DNA of 64,000 nt from Pseudomonas vanderleydeniana (lineage in GTDB: Bacteria; Pseudomonadota; Gammaproteobacteria; Pseudomonadales; Pseudomonadaceae), in the NCBI RefSeq assembly GCF_014268755.2, contig NZ_CP077093.1, positions 1,166,001 through 1,230,000 of the forward strand, in the 5' to 3' direction. Within the stretch, counting starts at the first letter, position 1. Every line of letters begins with the position of its first letter. The notes under the pieces were generated by a model that ran no database searches, was not told the DNA's origin, and saw only the letters and a program-made list of their open reading frames with translations. Both the position numbers and the translations under genes were made by a program. Positions 11,401 to 19,555 of the stretch are shown here, piece by piece.

Positions 11401-11587
11401 TGTTGTCGACAGCAATGACCTGCGTTCGAGTGGTTTCAACTTCTCTGCCATCCCGAATCTGACCGGTATCATGGGGGGGACGGGCACCCAGACTAAAATT
11501 TTCAGTGACTCCAGCGGTGGCACCACGTCCATGGCCGAAAAGGGCGGTGGTGGCAGCCGGCGGATCATGTGGCGACAAATCCAATAG
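8456..11587 (+). CDS. pilY1: Pilus-tip adhesin / assembly factor PilY1
   Basis: A large 1043-residue secreted protein that supports pilus extension, acts as an adhesin, and in P. aeruginosa signals surface contact. An N-terminal signal peptide ends near VPAFA. A von Willebrand factor A-like region begins with a MIDAS-type DDSGSMN at about residues 60-66. The C-terminal half is the conserved PilY1 beta-propeller (NGNDGFMSVINASTGARVYAYMPSSV, GDLKGRMWKFDLS). A calcium-loop-like DTNGDGVVDSND lies at about 976-987 and fits the known Ca-dependent control of retraction. The gene overlaps pilX by 14 bases. No pilY2 lies between it and pilE. Confidence 0.93.
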   Translation: MPSTRPRESWLRRCLGGVTGAVLGLYLAVPAFAFTPADAPLLSAAAVAPNVMLLVDDSGSMNSIIWATDFDPGASWGSVANCNSDFLCLGAQTLDAADTNIFVGNLYRGGCSLSGNWYGFYRGLLQAPVCLRLPDPVGGGNTRYSTAYLAYLLRKANGVNTDFTTGTLVPNDYRINVAREVSKTLVTQNRSLRIGLATFNPPSYYDPGPGGYIVRSVADLSPVSGSVTQTQANTNYNSLISSINGLSAIANTPLAETYYEITRYFRGMAPYYNTSPSTYTSPIQYRCQKNYGVVITDGLPTYDRTFPSNDPLAQGASKLPNWDGKNNDGNNPTGGDNEGDSLYLDDIAKFAYDIDMRSSGTDAAGKSWDNADFPKQNMSTYTVGFTAANQMLSDAASYGQGKYYQAIDSAGLNTALSAAFSDITSKAGSGGGGSAISGTASTSASYFQTGYDPLDWRGTIRSYGFNTNGTVNTAALNWSTDNTIRPSSTAPLYQSWNTTSNAVVALAFNNFSTTQRTALNQNLPTGIVGNDLVEWSKGTGKTGLKTRTVLLGDIINSPLVVALPTEQTASDLVGDSSYSTYLNTKASGMNSSLVVNGNDGFMSVINASTGARVYAYMPSSVLPSLHFIADPAYINGTSHKFLNDGQVGVYDAQFNNSAWKTVALGGVGAGGKAFFAVQLFDATLGNVYNALWELRAPDAADTSNPLNDIGYAYAKPEVARLPDGRWAAFIANGYGSNSGVAALYIVDIRDGSLIRKIVVDSTETTNGLSSVKLKVNAQNVVQAAYGGDLKGRMWKFDLSSTTINSWGLAFAGSPLFTAPGGTTQPITAQPLLIDHPLNGKMVFFGTGKFNETSDKLSKDLQAFYGVWDADGGAGRITVSSLVAQSITGVFTSNGVQFITTSENPVVYPAQSGWYLPLIYNNVATGERVIYPARTTLGRIIFTTAAVDTTDPCASFGTGRVVELDAFTGKMLSYAVLDTNGDGVVDSNDLRSSGFNFSAIPNLTGIMGGTGTQTKIFSDSSGGTTSMAEKGGGGSRRIMWRQIQ

Positions 11588-11599
11588 GGAAGACCGTGT

Positions 11600-11998
11600 A
11601 TGAAGCAGGTAGCCAAAGGCTTCACCTTGATCGAACTCATGATTGTCGTGGCCATTGTCGGTATTCTTGCGGCGGTGGCGTATCCCAGTTATATCGAGTA
11701 CTCGAAGCGTACCCACCGCACGGAGATTGCCGGATTGCTTTCGGAGCAGGCGCAGAATCTGGAGCGTTACTATTCGAGGAACGGCTTTTACTCCAATGCC
11801 AGTGTCTCCACCGGGAACGCTTACTACTCCATCGCCGCTACCTTGAACGCTCAGGATTTCACCCTGGCGGCGACGGCGGCGGCGGGCTCGATGATGGTGG
11901 GCGACAAGTGTGGGGGGTTCACCATTACCCAGACGGGTGCACGCAGCAACCCGGGCGCCAGCTCAGGTGTGACGACAAAGGACTGTTGGGGGCGCTGA
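11600..11998 (+). CDS. pilE: Type IV pilus minor pilin PilE
   Basis: A 132-residue minor pilin closing the operon. It starts [42 protein letters not shown], with the cut after Gly7 and Glu at +5. The body is short with [20 protein letters not shown], typical of PilE, and a C-terminal pair of cysteines (DKCGG and KDCWGR) that probably form the disulfide-bounded loop. It starts 12 bases after pilY1 and ends 49 bases before thiO. Confidence 0.9.
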   Translation: MKQVAKGFTLIELMIVVAIVGILAAVAYPSYIEYSKRTHRTEIAGLLSEQAQNLERYYSRNGFYSNASVSTGNAYYSIAATLNAQDFTLAATAAAGSMMVGDKCGGFTITQTGARSNPGASSGVTTKDCWGR

Positions 11999-12047
11999 CT
12001 TTTTTCAGGAGTGGCTGAGCACGCTCCCTACAGGTTTGGATCGACAG

Positions 12048-13151
12048 ATGAGCAGGCAGCAACAAGTGATAATCGTGGGGGGCGGCGTGATTGGCTTGTT
12101 GACCGCCTTCAATCTGGCGGCGCATGTCGAGCGAGTGACCCTGATCGATCGTGCAGGCCTGGGCCGGGAGTCCTCCTGGGCCGGGGGCGGGATCGTCTCG
12201 CCGCTGTATCCATGGCGCTACAGTGCCGCCGTCACGGCGCTGGCGCACTGGTCGCAGGATTTTTATCCACAGCTGGGCGAGCGCCTGTTCGCCAGCACCG
12301 GTGTCGACCCGGAAGTCCATGTCACCGGCCTTTACTGGCTGGATCTCGATGACGAGGCTCAAGCCCTGGCGTGGGCCCAGCGCGAGCAGCGCCCGCTGAG
12401 CCGCGTGGACATCTCGGCAGTTCGTGATGCGGTCCCGGTAATGGGCGATGGCTACTCCCGGGCGATCCACATGGCGCATGTCGCCAACGTGCGTAACCCG
12501 AGGCTGGTGAAGTCGCTCAAGGCGGCCCTGCAGGCGCTGCCCAATGTCACGATCCACGAGCAGTGCGAAGTTGGCGACTTCATTCGCGAGGGGGCGAAAG
12601 TGGTCGGTGTACACACATCGGCGGGTGAGCTGCGCGCCGATCAGGTCGTGCTGGCCGCCGGTGCCTGGAGTGGCGAGCTGCTGAAGAGCCTCGCGCTGGA
12701 ACTGCCGGTCGAACCGGTCAAGGGCCAGATGATCCTCTACAAGTGTGCGGCCGACTTCCTGCCGAGCATGATCCTGGCCAAGGGCCGTTACGCGATCCCG
12801 CGGCGCGACGGGCATATCCTGATTGGCAGTACCCTGGAACACGAAGGTTTCGACAAGACGCCGACCCTGCCTGCACTGGACAGCCTCAAGGCGTCGGCGG
12901 TGGAGTTGATTCCGGCGCTGGCGGGTGTCGAGCCGGTCGCCCACTGGGCCGGGTTGCGCCCAGGTTCGCCGGAGGGGATTCCCTTCATCGGGCCGGTTCC
13001 GGGGTTCGAGGGGCTTTGGCTCAACTGTGGTCACTATCGCAATGGCTTGGTGCTTGCGCCAGCGTCCTGCCAGCTGTTTGCCGACCTGTTGCTGGGACGT
13101 GAGCCGATCATCGATCCGGCGCCTTACGCGCCTGCCGGACGCCTTCAGTAG
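12048..13151 (+). CDS. thiO: Glycine oxidase (thiamine biosynthesis)
   Basis: FAD-dependent oxidase of the DAO family that makes dehydroglycine for the thiazole of thiamine. The 367-residue protein has an N-terminal dinucleotide-binding motif (VIIVGGGVIGLLTAFNLA) and family signatures SSWAGGGIVSPLYPWRY, LAAGAWSGELL, RDGHILIGSTLEHEGFD and WAGLRPGSPEGIPFIGP. ATG 12048 was preferred to the TTG at 12036, which adds only MDRQ. thiO lies between pilE and pilR in PAO1 as well (from memory). Its stop codon is overlapped by the first bases of a REP palindrome. Confidence 0.93.
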   Translation: MSRQQQVIIVGGGVIGLLTAFNLAAHVERVTLIDRAGLGRESSWAGGGIVSPLYPWRYSAAVTALAHWSQDFYPQLGERLFASTGVDPEVHVTGLYWLDLDDEAQALAWAQREQRPLSRVDISAVRDAVPVMGDGYSRAIHMAHVANVRNPRLVKSLKAALQALPNVTIHEQCEVGDFIREGAKVVGVHTSAGELRADQVVLAAGAWSGELLKSLALELPVEPVKGQMILYKCAADFLPSMILAKGRYAIPRRDGHILIGSTLEHEGFDKTPTLPALDSLKASAVELIPALAGVEPVAHWAGLRPGSPEGIPFIGPVPGFEGLWLNCGHYRNGLVLAPASCQLFADLLLGREPIIDPAPYAPAGRLQ

Positions 13152-13247
13152 GAGCCGGCTTGCTGGCGATCGCGACCAGACACTCATCCAAGGCCCGGGC
13201 TCTTCATTGGTTTTTAGGGCCTCATCGCCAGCAAGCCGGCTCCCACA
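13148..13247. repeat. Inverted REP pair (GCCGGCTTGCTGGCGA class)
   Basis: Two head-to-head copies: GGAGCCGGCTTGCTGGCGAT near the left end and ATCGCCAGCAAGCCGGCTCC near the right end, about 50 bases apart. This is the layout of Pseudomonas REP doublets (REPINs), which are moved by RAYT transposases. The left copy runs into the thiO stop codon. It lies between the converging thiO and pilR genes. Confidence 0.85.
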
Positions 13248-13281
13248 AGGCAGGTGCCAGGTGGAGAGTGAGTGGGGGCGC

Positions 13282-14625
13282 TCAGTCCAGCCCCAGCTTC
13301 TTCAGGCGATAGCGCATCGAGCGGAATGACAGGCTCAGCCGCTGGGCCGCCGCCGTACGGTTCCAGCGTGTCTCCTCCAGGGCCTGGAGGATCAGCTTGC
13401 GCTCGATGCTCTCCAGGTAGTCCTCCAGGTTGTCGATCTGCGCCAGGCTCGGTTCACCTGCTTCGGCCGTCTTGCATGGCGTTTCTGCCAGGCGCAGGTC
13501 ACTGGCTTCGATCTGGTCGTTTTCACACAGGGTATAGGCCCGCTCGAGCATGTTCTCCAGTTCCCGCACGTTTCCGGGAAAGCGGTAGCCCTTGAGGGTG
13601 TCCAGGGCCTGTGGGTGCAGCCTGGCCGCGGGTTGTCCGCTGCTGGCCGCCAGGCGCTTGAGCACATGGGTTGCCAGCGGCTCGATATCATCCCGGCGCT
13701 CACGCAAGGCCGGCACGCGCAGTTCGATGACATTCAGCCGGTAATACAGATCCTGGCGAAAGCGTTCGGCACTGACTTCGGCGTTGAGGTCCTTGTGGGT
13801 GGCGCAGAGGATGCGCACGTCCACCACTTCCTCCTGTTGCCCGCCCACGCTGCGCACGGCCTTTTCCTGGATCGCCCGCAGCAGCTTGACCTGCATGGCC
13901 AGCGGCAGATCGGCCACTTCGTCGAGAAACAGGGTACCGCCGTTGGCGGCCTGGAACAGTCCGGGCTTGTCCTCGACCGCGCCACTGAAGCTGCCCTTGC
14001 GGTGGCCGAAAAACTCGCTCTCCATCAGTTCCGAGGGGATCGCGCCGCAGTTGACCGGCACGAACGGCCGCTCGGCACGCGGGCCCTGCTCGTGGATCAG
14101 GCGTGCCACCAGTTCCTTGCCACTCCCCGACTCGCCGCTGATGTACACCGGTGCCTGGCTGCGGGCCAGCTTGTCGACCTGCTTGCGCAGCGCGCGCATC
14201 GGCAGTGAGTCGCCGAGCAGGCGCGTGTCGATGGTCGCCGGTTTCTGTCCGGCCACTGGCAGCCGCAGGGCGCTGGCGACCAGTTCGCGCAAGCGGGCCA
14301 GATCCACCGGTTTGGTGAGAAAGTCGAAGGCGCCTGACTTGAGTGCGTTGATCGCGGTATCGAGGCTGCCGTAGGCCGTGATCATCGCCACTGGCACCTG
14401 GGGATGGCGCTGTTGGATGTGCTGGACCAGTTCCAGGCCGGTGCCGTCCGGCAGGCGCATGTCCGTCAGGCACAGGTCGAAGTCGTCCCGGGCGAGCTTG
14501 TCGCGGGCTTCACCGACATTGCGGGCGCTCTGGGTATCGAGTTTCATCCGGCCTAGAGTTATTTCCAGGAGTTCGCGGATATCCGGTTCATCATCGACGA
14601 TCAGGATCTTTTGCCGTGGGCTCAT
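13282..14625 (-). CDS. pilR: Sigma-54-dependent response regulator PilR
   Basis: Response regulator that activates pilA through sigma-54. The 447-residue protein has an N-terminal receiver domain (acidic DD at 11-12, phospho-acceptor D55 in LTDMRLPD, Lys in FLTKPVD). A central AAA+ domain follows (GESGSGKE Walker A, GGTLFLDEVADLP Walker B region, FPGNVRELENM). The C-terminus is a Fis-type helix-turn-helix (NRTAAAQRLSLSFRSMRYRLKKLGLD). The sigma-54 contact loop, normally GAFTGA, reads GSFSGA. The start at 14625 (MSPRQK) was chosen because the 15 extra upstream residues overlap pilS and lack family resemblance. It follows pilS after 2 bases, so the two are co-transcribed. Confidence 0.96.
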   Translation of the reverse strand: MSPRQKILIVDDEPDIRELLEITLGRMKLDTQSARNVGEARDKLARDDFDLCLTDMRLPDGTGLELVQHIQQRHPQVPVAMITAYGSLDTAINALKSGAFDFLTKPVDLARLRELVASALRLPVAGQKPATIDTRLLGDSLPMRALRKQVDKLARSQAPVYISGESGSGKELVARLIHEQGPRAERPFVPVNCGAIPSELMESEFFGHRKGSFSGAVEDKPGLFQAANGGTLFLDEVADLPLAMQVKLLRAIQEKAVRSVGGQQEEVVDVRILCATHKDLNAEVSAERFRQDLYYRLNVIELRVPALRERRDDIEPLATHVLKRLAASSGQPAARLHPQALDTLKGYRFPGNVRELENMLERAYTLCENDQIEASDLRLAETPCKTAEAGEPSLAQIDNLEDYLESIERKLILQALEETRWNRTAAAQRLSLSFRSMRYRLKKLGLD

Positions 14626-14627
14626 GT

Positions 14628-16217
14628 TCAACTCTGTTTGCGTATGTGAGCGAAGGTGATGCGAAAGCAACTGCCGCCTTGGCGCCTTGAATAGTCTAGG
14701 CGGGCCTGGTTGCTTTCACATAACTCGCGGGACAGGTACAGGCCCAGGCCCGTACCCTGGCTTTCGGTGGTGAAGAAAGGCTCGAACAGATGCTGCAGCT
14801 GCTCCGGTGCGACGCCGGGGCCATTGTCCAGGATCTCCAGCGTCGGCAGGTCATTCCTGTGCTCGCGCGACAGTGTCAGCCAGACCTCGGCCTGCTCATG
14901 TAGCTGGGCGCTGTAGCGCAGGCCGTTTTCCAGCAGGTTGTTCAGCACCTGGCTCATCTGTTGCGGGTCGGCGTGGGTTTTCAGCCAGTCGTACTCTATC
15001 CGCAGATGCAGTTGCTGGTTGGGGGCAGCTCTCTCGCGCCAATCCCGGACAAAGGCTTGCAGCCAGGGGCTCAGGTCAAGCACCTGGGGCTCGGCCTGGC
15101 GTCGTCGCGACAGCTGCAGCACGTTCTCGATCACCAGATTCATGCGCTTGGACTGGTCCTGGATGATTTGCGTGAGACGCCGATCGGGACCGTGCAGTTC
15201 CTCCGACTCCAGCAGCAACTGGGCGGCATGGCTGATGGCGCCCAGTGGGTTGCGGATCTCGTGGGCGATCCCGGCGGTCAGCCGGCCCAGTGCGGCGAGC
15301 TTGAGTTGTTGGGCCTGTTGGGCGATTTTCGACTGATCTTCGAGGAAAACCAGTGTCTGCTGTCGTTCGCCGCGTTGCAGGGCGATGAAGCTGGGCTGCA
15401 GGACGGTGCTGCTGCCGGCGACTTTCAGGCTTTGCGGGCGCAGTGTCGGGTTGCTTTGCCACAGCCGCAGGCTGGCGATCAGCTCGGGAGAATGGTTCTC
15501 GAGCAGTCGTCCGAGCAGGTGCTCCTGGCCCAGCAGCGTCAGGACGCTCTGGTTGGCCAGTTGCACGCGGTGCTCGGCGTCCAGCACCAGGATGCCGGTG
15601 TGCATGCGTTGCAGGATCAGGGCGTTGAGCTTTTCCAGCTTGGTCACGTCGCTGGCGCGCTGCTCGGCCAGGGTCTCGCTGACGTCCAGCAGGCGGGTCA
15701 GCCCCTGAACCAGGAACGAGGCGGCAAAGCACAGAACGCCGAGCAGCCCGGCCTGGACATAGTAGTTGGCGGCCGCCGGGCGGCTGAAGCTCAGGTAGAA
15801 GGTCAGGTAGATGATGCCGCTGGCCGAAATGGCTGCAATCAGCAGACCCATACGGCTGCGCAGCAGCACGTTGCTGATGGCGACCGAAGCGATCAGCAGG
15901 TTGCCGATACCGCTCGGCGGGCCACCGGCCGCATAGAACAGGCCGGACAGCATCACCGCATCGGCCAGCGCGAGGCTGAAGACCTGGGCCTGGCGCCTGG
16001 GGTTCTCCAGCAGCACCACCACCAGGATGTTCAGGATCAGGTAGATCCAGCTGCCGGTGCGAAACAGCTCGCCGTCGGTCAGCTCCAGCAACTTGTCGTC
16101 CAGCCGGCTGGAAATCAGCAGGACCAGGGCGATGCCGATGCTCAAGCGATAGAGGTTATAGAGTCGCAGCAGGCGCTGCGCCTGGGCTCCACCGAGACTG
16201 AAGGTCTCAGTGGGCAC
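14628..16217 (-). CDS. pilS: Sensor histidine kinase PilS
   Basis: Inner-membrane kinase partner of PilR; in P. aeruginosa it senses pilin levels in the membrane. The 529-residue protein starts with about six transmembrane segments (residues 20-175), then a PAS-like region (210-290). The HisKA domain has the phospho-acceptor H319 in AGIAHEIRNPLGAISH, and the ATPase domain has the N box (NNLLENGLRYSA), DNGPGV, FEPFFTT and GTGLGLYLS. All catalytic boxes are intact. It ends 2 bases before pilR, and its 5' end overlaps the small gene upstream by 11 bases. Confidence 0.96.
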   Translation of the reverse strand: MPTETFSLGGAQAQRLLRLYNLYRLSIGIALVLLISSRLDDKLLELTDGELFRTGSWIYLILNILVVVLLENPRRQAQVFSLALADAVMLSGLFYAAGGPPSGIGNLLIASVAISNVLLRSRMGLLIAAISASGIIYLTFYLSFSRPAAANYYVQAGLLGVLCFAASFLVQGLTRLLDVSETLAEQRASDVTKLEKLNALILQRMHTGILVLDAEHRVQLANQSVLTLLGQEHLLGRLLENHSPELIASLRLWQSNPTLRPQSLKVAGSSTVLQPSFIALQRGERQQTLVFLEDQSKIAQQAQQLKLAALGRLTAGIAHEIRNPLGAISHAAQLLLESEELHGPDRRLTQIIQDQSKRMNLVIENVLQLSRRRQAEPQVLDLSPWLQAFVRDWRERAAPNQQLHLRIEYDWLKTHADPQQMSQVLNNLLENGLRYSAQLHEQAEVWLTLSREHRNDLPTLEILDNGPGVAPEQLQHLFEPFFTTESQGTGLGLYLSRELCESNQARLDYSRRQGGSCFRITFAHIRKQS

Positions 16218-16440
16218 GTGGGCCCTGACCTTGCTCGAGGTGGGCCTGGCTGCAGTACCACTGTTGCTGCTGGCTCAGGGCCCGGTCACGGGGCAGGTGC
16301 ACGCCACAATGGGCACAGCGCACCATGGGCGCGGCATTCGGCTCGTCGCTGGGGTGGCTGGCGGTTTCGGCTCGCTTGAACTTGCGCCAGAACCATACGG
16401 CAGCGGCGATCAGGGCAATCCAGAACAGTAGACGAACCAT
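16207..16440 (-). CDS. Small membrane-anchored zinc-ribbon-like protein (PP0621 family)
   Basis: A 77-residue protein with one N-terminal membrane helix (VRLLFWIALIAAAVWFWRKF) and a cytoplasmic tail with a likely metal site, CAHCGVHLPRD...YCSQAH. It resembles the small protein annotated as PP0621 family next to pilS in pseudomonads (from memory). No function is known to me. It is the first gene of the minus-strand unit with pilS-pilR, overlapping pilS by 11 bases, and sits behind the bamD terminator. Confidence 0.8.
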   Translation of the reverse strand: MVRLLFWIALIAAAVWFWRKFKRAETASHPSDEPNAAPMVRCAHCGVHLPRDRALSQQQQWYCSQAHLEQGQGPRAH

Positions 16441-16528
16441 GGCAGTACGCTTTTTGACGAATAATCCGGCAGTTTAGCCAAGCTCTTGGCGTGAGCCCAG
16501 TGCAATCGCGGTTGCCTGGTCCCAAGGC

Positions 16529-16558
16529 AAAAAAAAGAGCCCCGAGAGGCTCTTTTTT
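16529..16558 (-). terminator. Intrinsic terminator after bamD
   Basis: Stem GAGCC/GGCTC (16537-16541 with 16548-16552, loop CCGAGA), lengthened by A-tract/T-tract pairing on both sides. Read on the minus strand it ends in a T-run just after the bamD stop. Confidence 0.85.
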
Positions 16559-16573
16559 GCAGGCAACCCTGAC

Positions 16574-17590
16574 TCAGTCGAACAGACCAAAGGTCATGTA
16601 GCTGAACCACGAACGGTCGCTGTTGTTGCCAGTGGCTTCATGCTGCTCTTCCTGGGCAGCATCGCCCTCGGTCGGCTTCAGGTCGGCCGGGATTGCGTCC
16701 TTGGCATCCTGGAACTGTTTCATCACGTCCTGGTTGGCGCGGGTTTCTCCCGGCGGCAGTGGTGGACGCGACTCGATCAGGCCGAGAGTGGCCTTGCTCA
16801 GCCAGGAGCGGTTGTCCGCCTCGGCAACGCGTGGCACGAACTGGCCATCGACCAGGCTCGGGTGGTTCGGGTAGTTGGCTTTCAGCACTTCCAGGCTGCT
16901 GGCGGCCAGTTCGTCCAGGTGCAGGCGCTGGTACGACTCGACCATCACCGCCAGGCCGTCGCCGACCGAAGGGGTTTCCTGGAAGTTTTCCACCACATAG
17001 CGGCCACGGTTGGCGGCGGCGACGTAGGCCTGGCGGGTCAGGTAGTAGTCGGCCACGTGGATTTCGTAGGCCGCCAACAGGTTGCGCAGGTAGATCATGC
17101 GCTGCTTGGCGTCCGGCGCGTAGCGGCTGTTCGGGTAGCGGCTGGTCAGCTGGGCGAACTCGTTGTAGGAGTCGCGGGCGGCACCCGGGTCACGCTTGGT
17201 CATGTCCAGCGGCAGGAAGCGCGCCAGCAGGCCGACGTCCTGGTCGAACGAGGTCAGGCCCTTGAGGTAGTAGGCGTAGTCCACGTTCGGGTGTTGTGGG
17301 TGCAGGCGAATGAAGCGCTCGGCGGCGGACTTGGCGGCTTCCGGCTCGGAGTTCTTGTAGTTGGCGTAGATCAGCTCGAGCTGTGCCTGGTCGGCATAGC
17401 GTCCGAACGGATAACGCGACTCCAGGGCCTTGAGCTTGGCGGTGGCGGCGGTATAGCTGTTGTTGTCCAGGTCGGCCTGTGCCTGCTGGTACAGCTCCAC
17501 TTCGCTCAGGTTTTCGTCAACGACTTCCTTCGACGAGCAAGCAGCGGTCAGTGCGAGGATGGCGATCAGCAGCAGGTGTTTCACTTGCAT
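16574..17590 (-). CDS. bamD: Outer membrane assembly lipoprotein BamD
   Basis: Essential lipoprotein of the BAM complex that folds beta-barrel outer membrane proteins. The 338-residue protein has a lipoprotein signal peptide with lipobox LTAAC (Cys18). A TPR-rich body follows ([48 protein letters not shown], a clear BamD signature). The C-terminal tail is longer than the E. coli one and rich in Asp/Glu/Pro. ATG 17590 (MQVKHLLL) was chosen because it puts the lipobox at the right depth. It is divergent from rluD, as in PAO1 (comL next to rluD, from memory). Confidence 0.95.
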   Translation of the reverse strand: MQVKHLLLIAILALTAACSSKEVVDENLSEVELYQQAQADLDNNSYTAATAKLKALESRYPFGRYADQAQLELIYANYKNSEPEAAKSAAERFIRLHPQHPNVDYAYYLKGLTSFDQDVGLLARFLPLDMTKRDPGAARDSYNEFAQLTSRYPNSRYAPDAKQRMIYLRNLLAAYEIHVADYYLTRQAYVAAANRGRYVVENFQETPSVGDGLAVMVESYQRLHLDELAASSLEVLKANYPNHPSLVDGQFVPRVAEADNRSWLSKATLGLIESRPPLPPGETRANQDVMKQFQDAKDAIPADLKPTEGDAAQEEQHEATGNNSDRSWFSYMTFGLFD

Positions 17591-17740
17591 GGCGGCTTGC
17601 GTCCCTATGACGGCCGCTGTCTTGGGCGGTGCCGTCCTGTTATGATGAACGCCCCGTTGAAAGCCTCGGGGCAAAAGACGCCGTATTTAACCACAAGCGC
17701 GCAGCCGAAACCAAAGGCTGTGCCGACGCCCAGTCCGAGC

Positions 17741-18703
17741 ATGTCCGATAAAATTGAACTTCGCGCAGAGGTGCCGTCCGAACTGGGCGGTCAACGCCTC
17801 GATCAAGTCGCCGCCCAACTGTTTACCGAGCACTCGCGCTCGCGCCTATCCACCTGGATCAAGGACGGCCGCCTGACGGTGGATGGCGCGGTGATCCGCC
17901 CGCGCGATATCGTCCATGGCGGCTCCGTTCTCGAGCTGACCGCCGAGCAGGAGGCCCAGGGCGAGTGGGTGGCCCAGGACATCGAGCTCGATATCGTCTA
18001 TGAAGATGACGATATCCTGGTCATCAACAAGCCGGCAGGCCTGGTGGTGCACCCGGCGGCCGGGCATGCCGACGGCACGCTGCTCAACGCCCTGCTGCAC
18101 CACGTGCCGGACATCATCAACGTGCCCCGCGCCGGTATCGTGCACCGGCTGGACAAGGACACCACCGGCCTGATGGTGGTGGCCAAGACCATCCAGGCGC
18201 AGACCCAACTGGTCGCCCAACTGCAGAGCCGGACCGTCAGCCGCATCTATGAATGCATCGTGATCGGCGTGGTCACCGCCGGCGGCAAGATCAACGCGCC
18301 GATCGGCCGGCACGGCCAGCAGCGCCAGCGCATGGCCGTGATGGAAGGCGGCAAGCCGGCTGTCAGCCATTACCGGGTACTCGAGCGTTTCCGCTCCCAT
18401 ACCCATGTCCGGGTCAAGCTGGAAACCGGGCGGACCCACCAGATCCGCGTGCACATGTCGCACATCAACTTCCCGTTGGTCGGCGATCCTGTCTATGCCG
18501 GCCGTTTCCGCATTCCGCCGGCCGCCAGCGCGACCATGGTCGAATCGCTGAAGAACTTCCCGCGCCAGGCCCTGCACGCGCGTTTCCTGGAACTTGACCA
18601 TCCGACCACCGGCAAGCGCATGAGCTGGGAGTCGCCGTTGCCGGACGATTTCGTCTGGTTGCTGTCGCTGCTCAAGCAGGACCGCGAGGCGTTCGTCGGG
18701 TGA
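17741..18703 (+). CDS. rluD: 23S rRNA pseudouridine synthase RluD
   Basis: Makes the pseudouridines at 1911, 1915 and 1917 of helix 69 of 23S rRNA. The 320-residue protein has an N-terminal S4 RNA-binding domain ([33 protein letters not shown]). The RluA-family catalytic core has the active Asp in [18 protein letters not shown], plus [11 protein letters not shown] and [13 protein letters not shown] 17741 (MSDKIEL) fits the family; an in-frame ATG at 17643 would add 33 Pro/Lys-rich residues and cannot be fully excluded. The stop overlaps pgeF (GTGA). Confidence 0.96.
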   Translation: MSDKIELRAEVPSELGGQRLDQVAAQLFTEHSRSRLSTWIKDGRLTVDGAVIRPRDIVHGGSVLELTAEQEAQGEWVAQDIELDIVYEDDDILVINKPAGLVVHPAAGHADGTLLNALLHHVPDIINVPRAGIVHRLDKDTTGLMVVAKTIQAQTQLVAQLQSRTVSRIYECIVIGVVTAGGKINAPIGRHGQQRQRMAVMEGGKPAVSHYRVLERFRSHTHVRVKLETGRTHQIRVHMSHINFPLVGDPVYAGRFRIPPAASATMVESLKNFPRQALHARFLELDHPTTGKRMSWESPLPDDFVWLLSLLKQDREAFVG

Positions 18704-19425
18704 ACGATTTCCTGATTCCGGACTGGCCTGCGCCGGCGCGGGTCAGGACCTGCGTGACCACTCGGGCGGGCGGCGTCAGCCAGGCGCCGTTTGACAGCCT
18801 GAACCTGGGCGACCATGTCGAGGACGACCCGGCCGCGGTCGCGGAAAACCGCCGACGCCTCAATTCCACCTTCTCCATCCGTCCGGCCTGGTTGCGCCAG
18901 GTGCATGGCGTGGTGGTGGTCGAGGCTGATCCCGGGGTGACTGCCGAGGCCGACGGCAGTTGGACGATGACGCCGGGAGTGGCCTGTACGGCGATGACCG
19001 CCGATTGTCTTCCCGCCCTGTTCTGCGATCGTGCCGGTACCCGTGTGGCGGCCGCCCATGCCGGCTGGCGTGGCCTGGCAGCCGGTGTGCTGGAGGCAGC
19101 GGTCGACAGCCTCGGTGTGGCGCCTTCGGAAATACTGGTCTGGCTTGGCCCGGCGATCGGTCCCCAGGCTTTCGAGGTCGGCGCGGAAGTGCGCGAGGCC
19201 TTTATCGCCACACATCCGGAAACCGTCGAGGCCTTCGTCCCGAGCCGCAACGCCGGGCGTTTCATGGCCGATATCTATGCCCTGGCACGCCTGCGCCTGG
19301 CCGCACGGGGAATCACCGCGGTCCATGGCGGCGGCTTCTGCACGGTGTCCGACCCGCGCTTCTATTCCTACCGGCGCAGTCCGCGCACCGGTCGTTTTGC
19401 CTCCCTGATCTGGCTGGCCGACTAG
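18700..19425 (+). CDS. pgeF: Purine nucleoside phosphorylase / peptidoglycan editing factor PgeF (YfiH, DUF152)
   Basis: A 241-residue member of the YfiH/laccase-domain family. Members cleave purine nucleosides and remove wrongly incorporated L-Ser-bearing peptidoglycan precursors. Metal-ligand motifs are intact: TADCLPALF, AAHAGWRGLAAGV and the C-terminal GGGFCT...FYSYRR. It starts with GTG, overlapping the rluD stop by 4 bases; the rluD-pgeF-clpB order is conserved in gammaproteobacteria. Confidence 0.92.
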   Translation: MNDFLIPDWPAPARVRTCVTTRAGGVSQAPFDSLNLGDHVEDDPAAVAENRRRLNSTFSIRPAWLRQVHGVVVVEADPGVTAEADGSWTMTPGVACTAMTADCLPALFCDRAGTRVAAAHAGWRGLAAGVLEAAVDSLGVAPSEILVWLGPAIGPQAFEVGAEVREAFIATHPETVEAFVPSRNAGRFMADIYALARLRLAARGITAVHGGGFCTVSDPRFYSYRRSPRTGRFASLIWLAD

Positions 19426-19455
19426 ACTTTCCTGACCTGCGTCAATCGCCCGACG

Positions 19456-19484
19456 CTTGAAACTCCCAGAATCGCCCGTATCTA
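19456..19484 (+). promoter_or_regulatory. Sigma-32 (heat-shock) promoter of clpB
   Basis: CTTGAAA at 19456-19462, a 13-base spacer and CCGTATCTA at 19476-19484. The first box matches the sigma-32 -35 consensus exactly and the second is close to CCCCATNTA. It lies 72 bases before the clpB start. Confidence 0.75.
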
Positions 19485-19555
19485 TAGGTGCATCTGGCAG
19501 GCTTCTCTATTCAGGTGTGTCCATCGCTCCGGCCTGCTCAAAAGGAAGGTGACTA

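Noticed and set aside
14961..16379. Plus-strand open frame of 472 codons opposite pilS
   Set aside because: Shadow of pilS; Gln/Gly/Val-rich with no domain.
17643..17740. N-terminal extension of rluD from ATG 17643
   Set aside because: The extra 33 residues are Pro/Lys/Ser-rich and not part of the RluD family; ATG 17741 gives the standard N-terminus.
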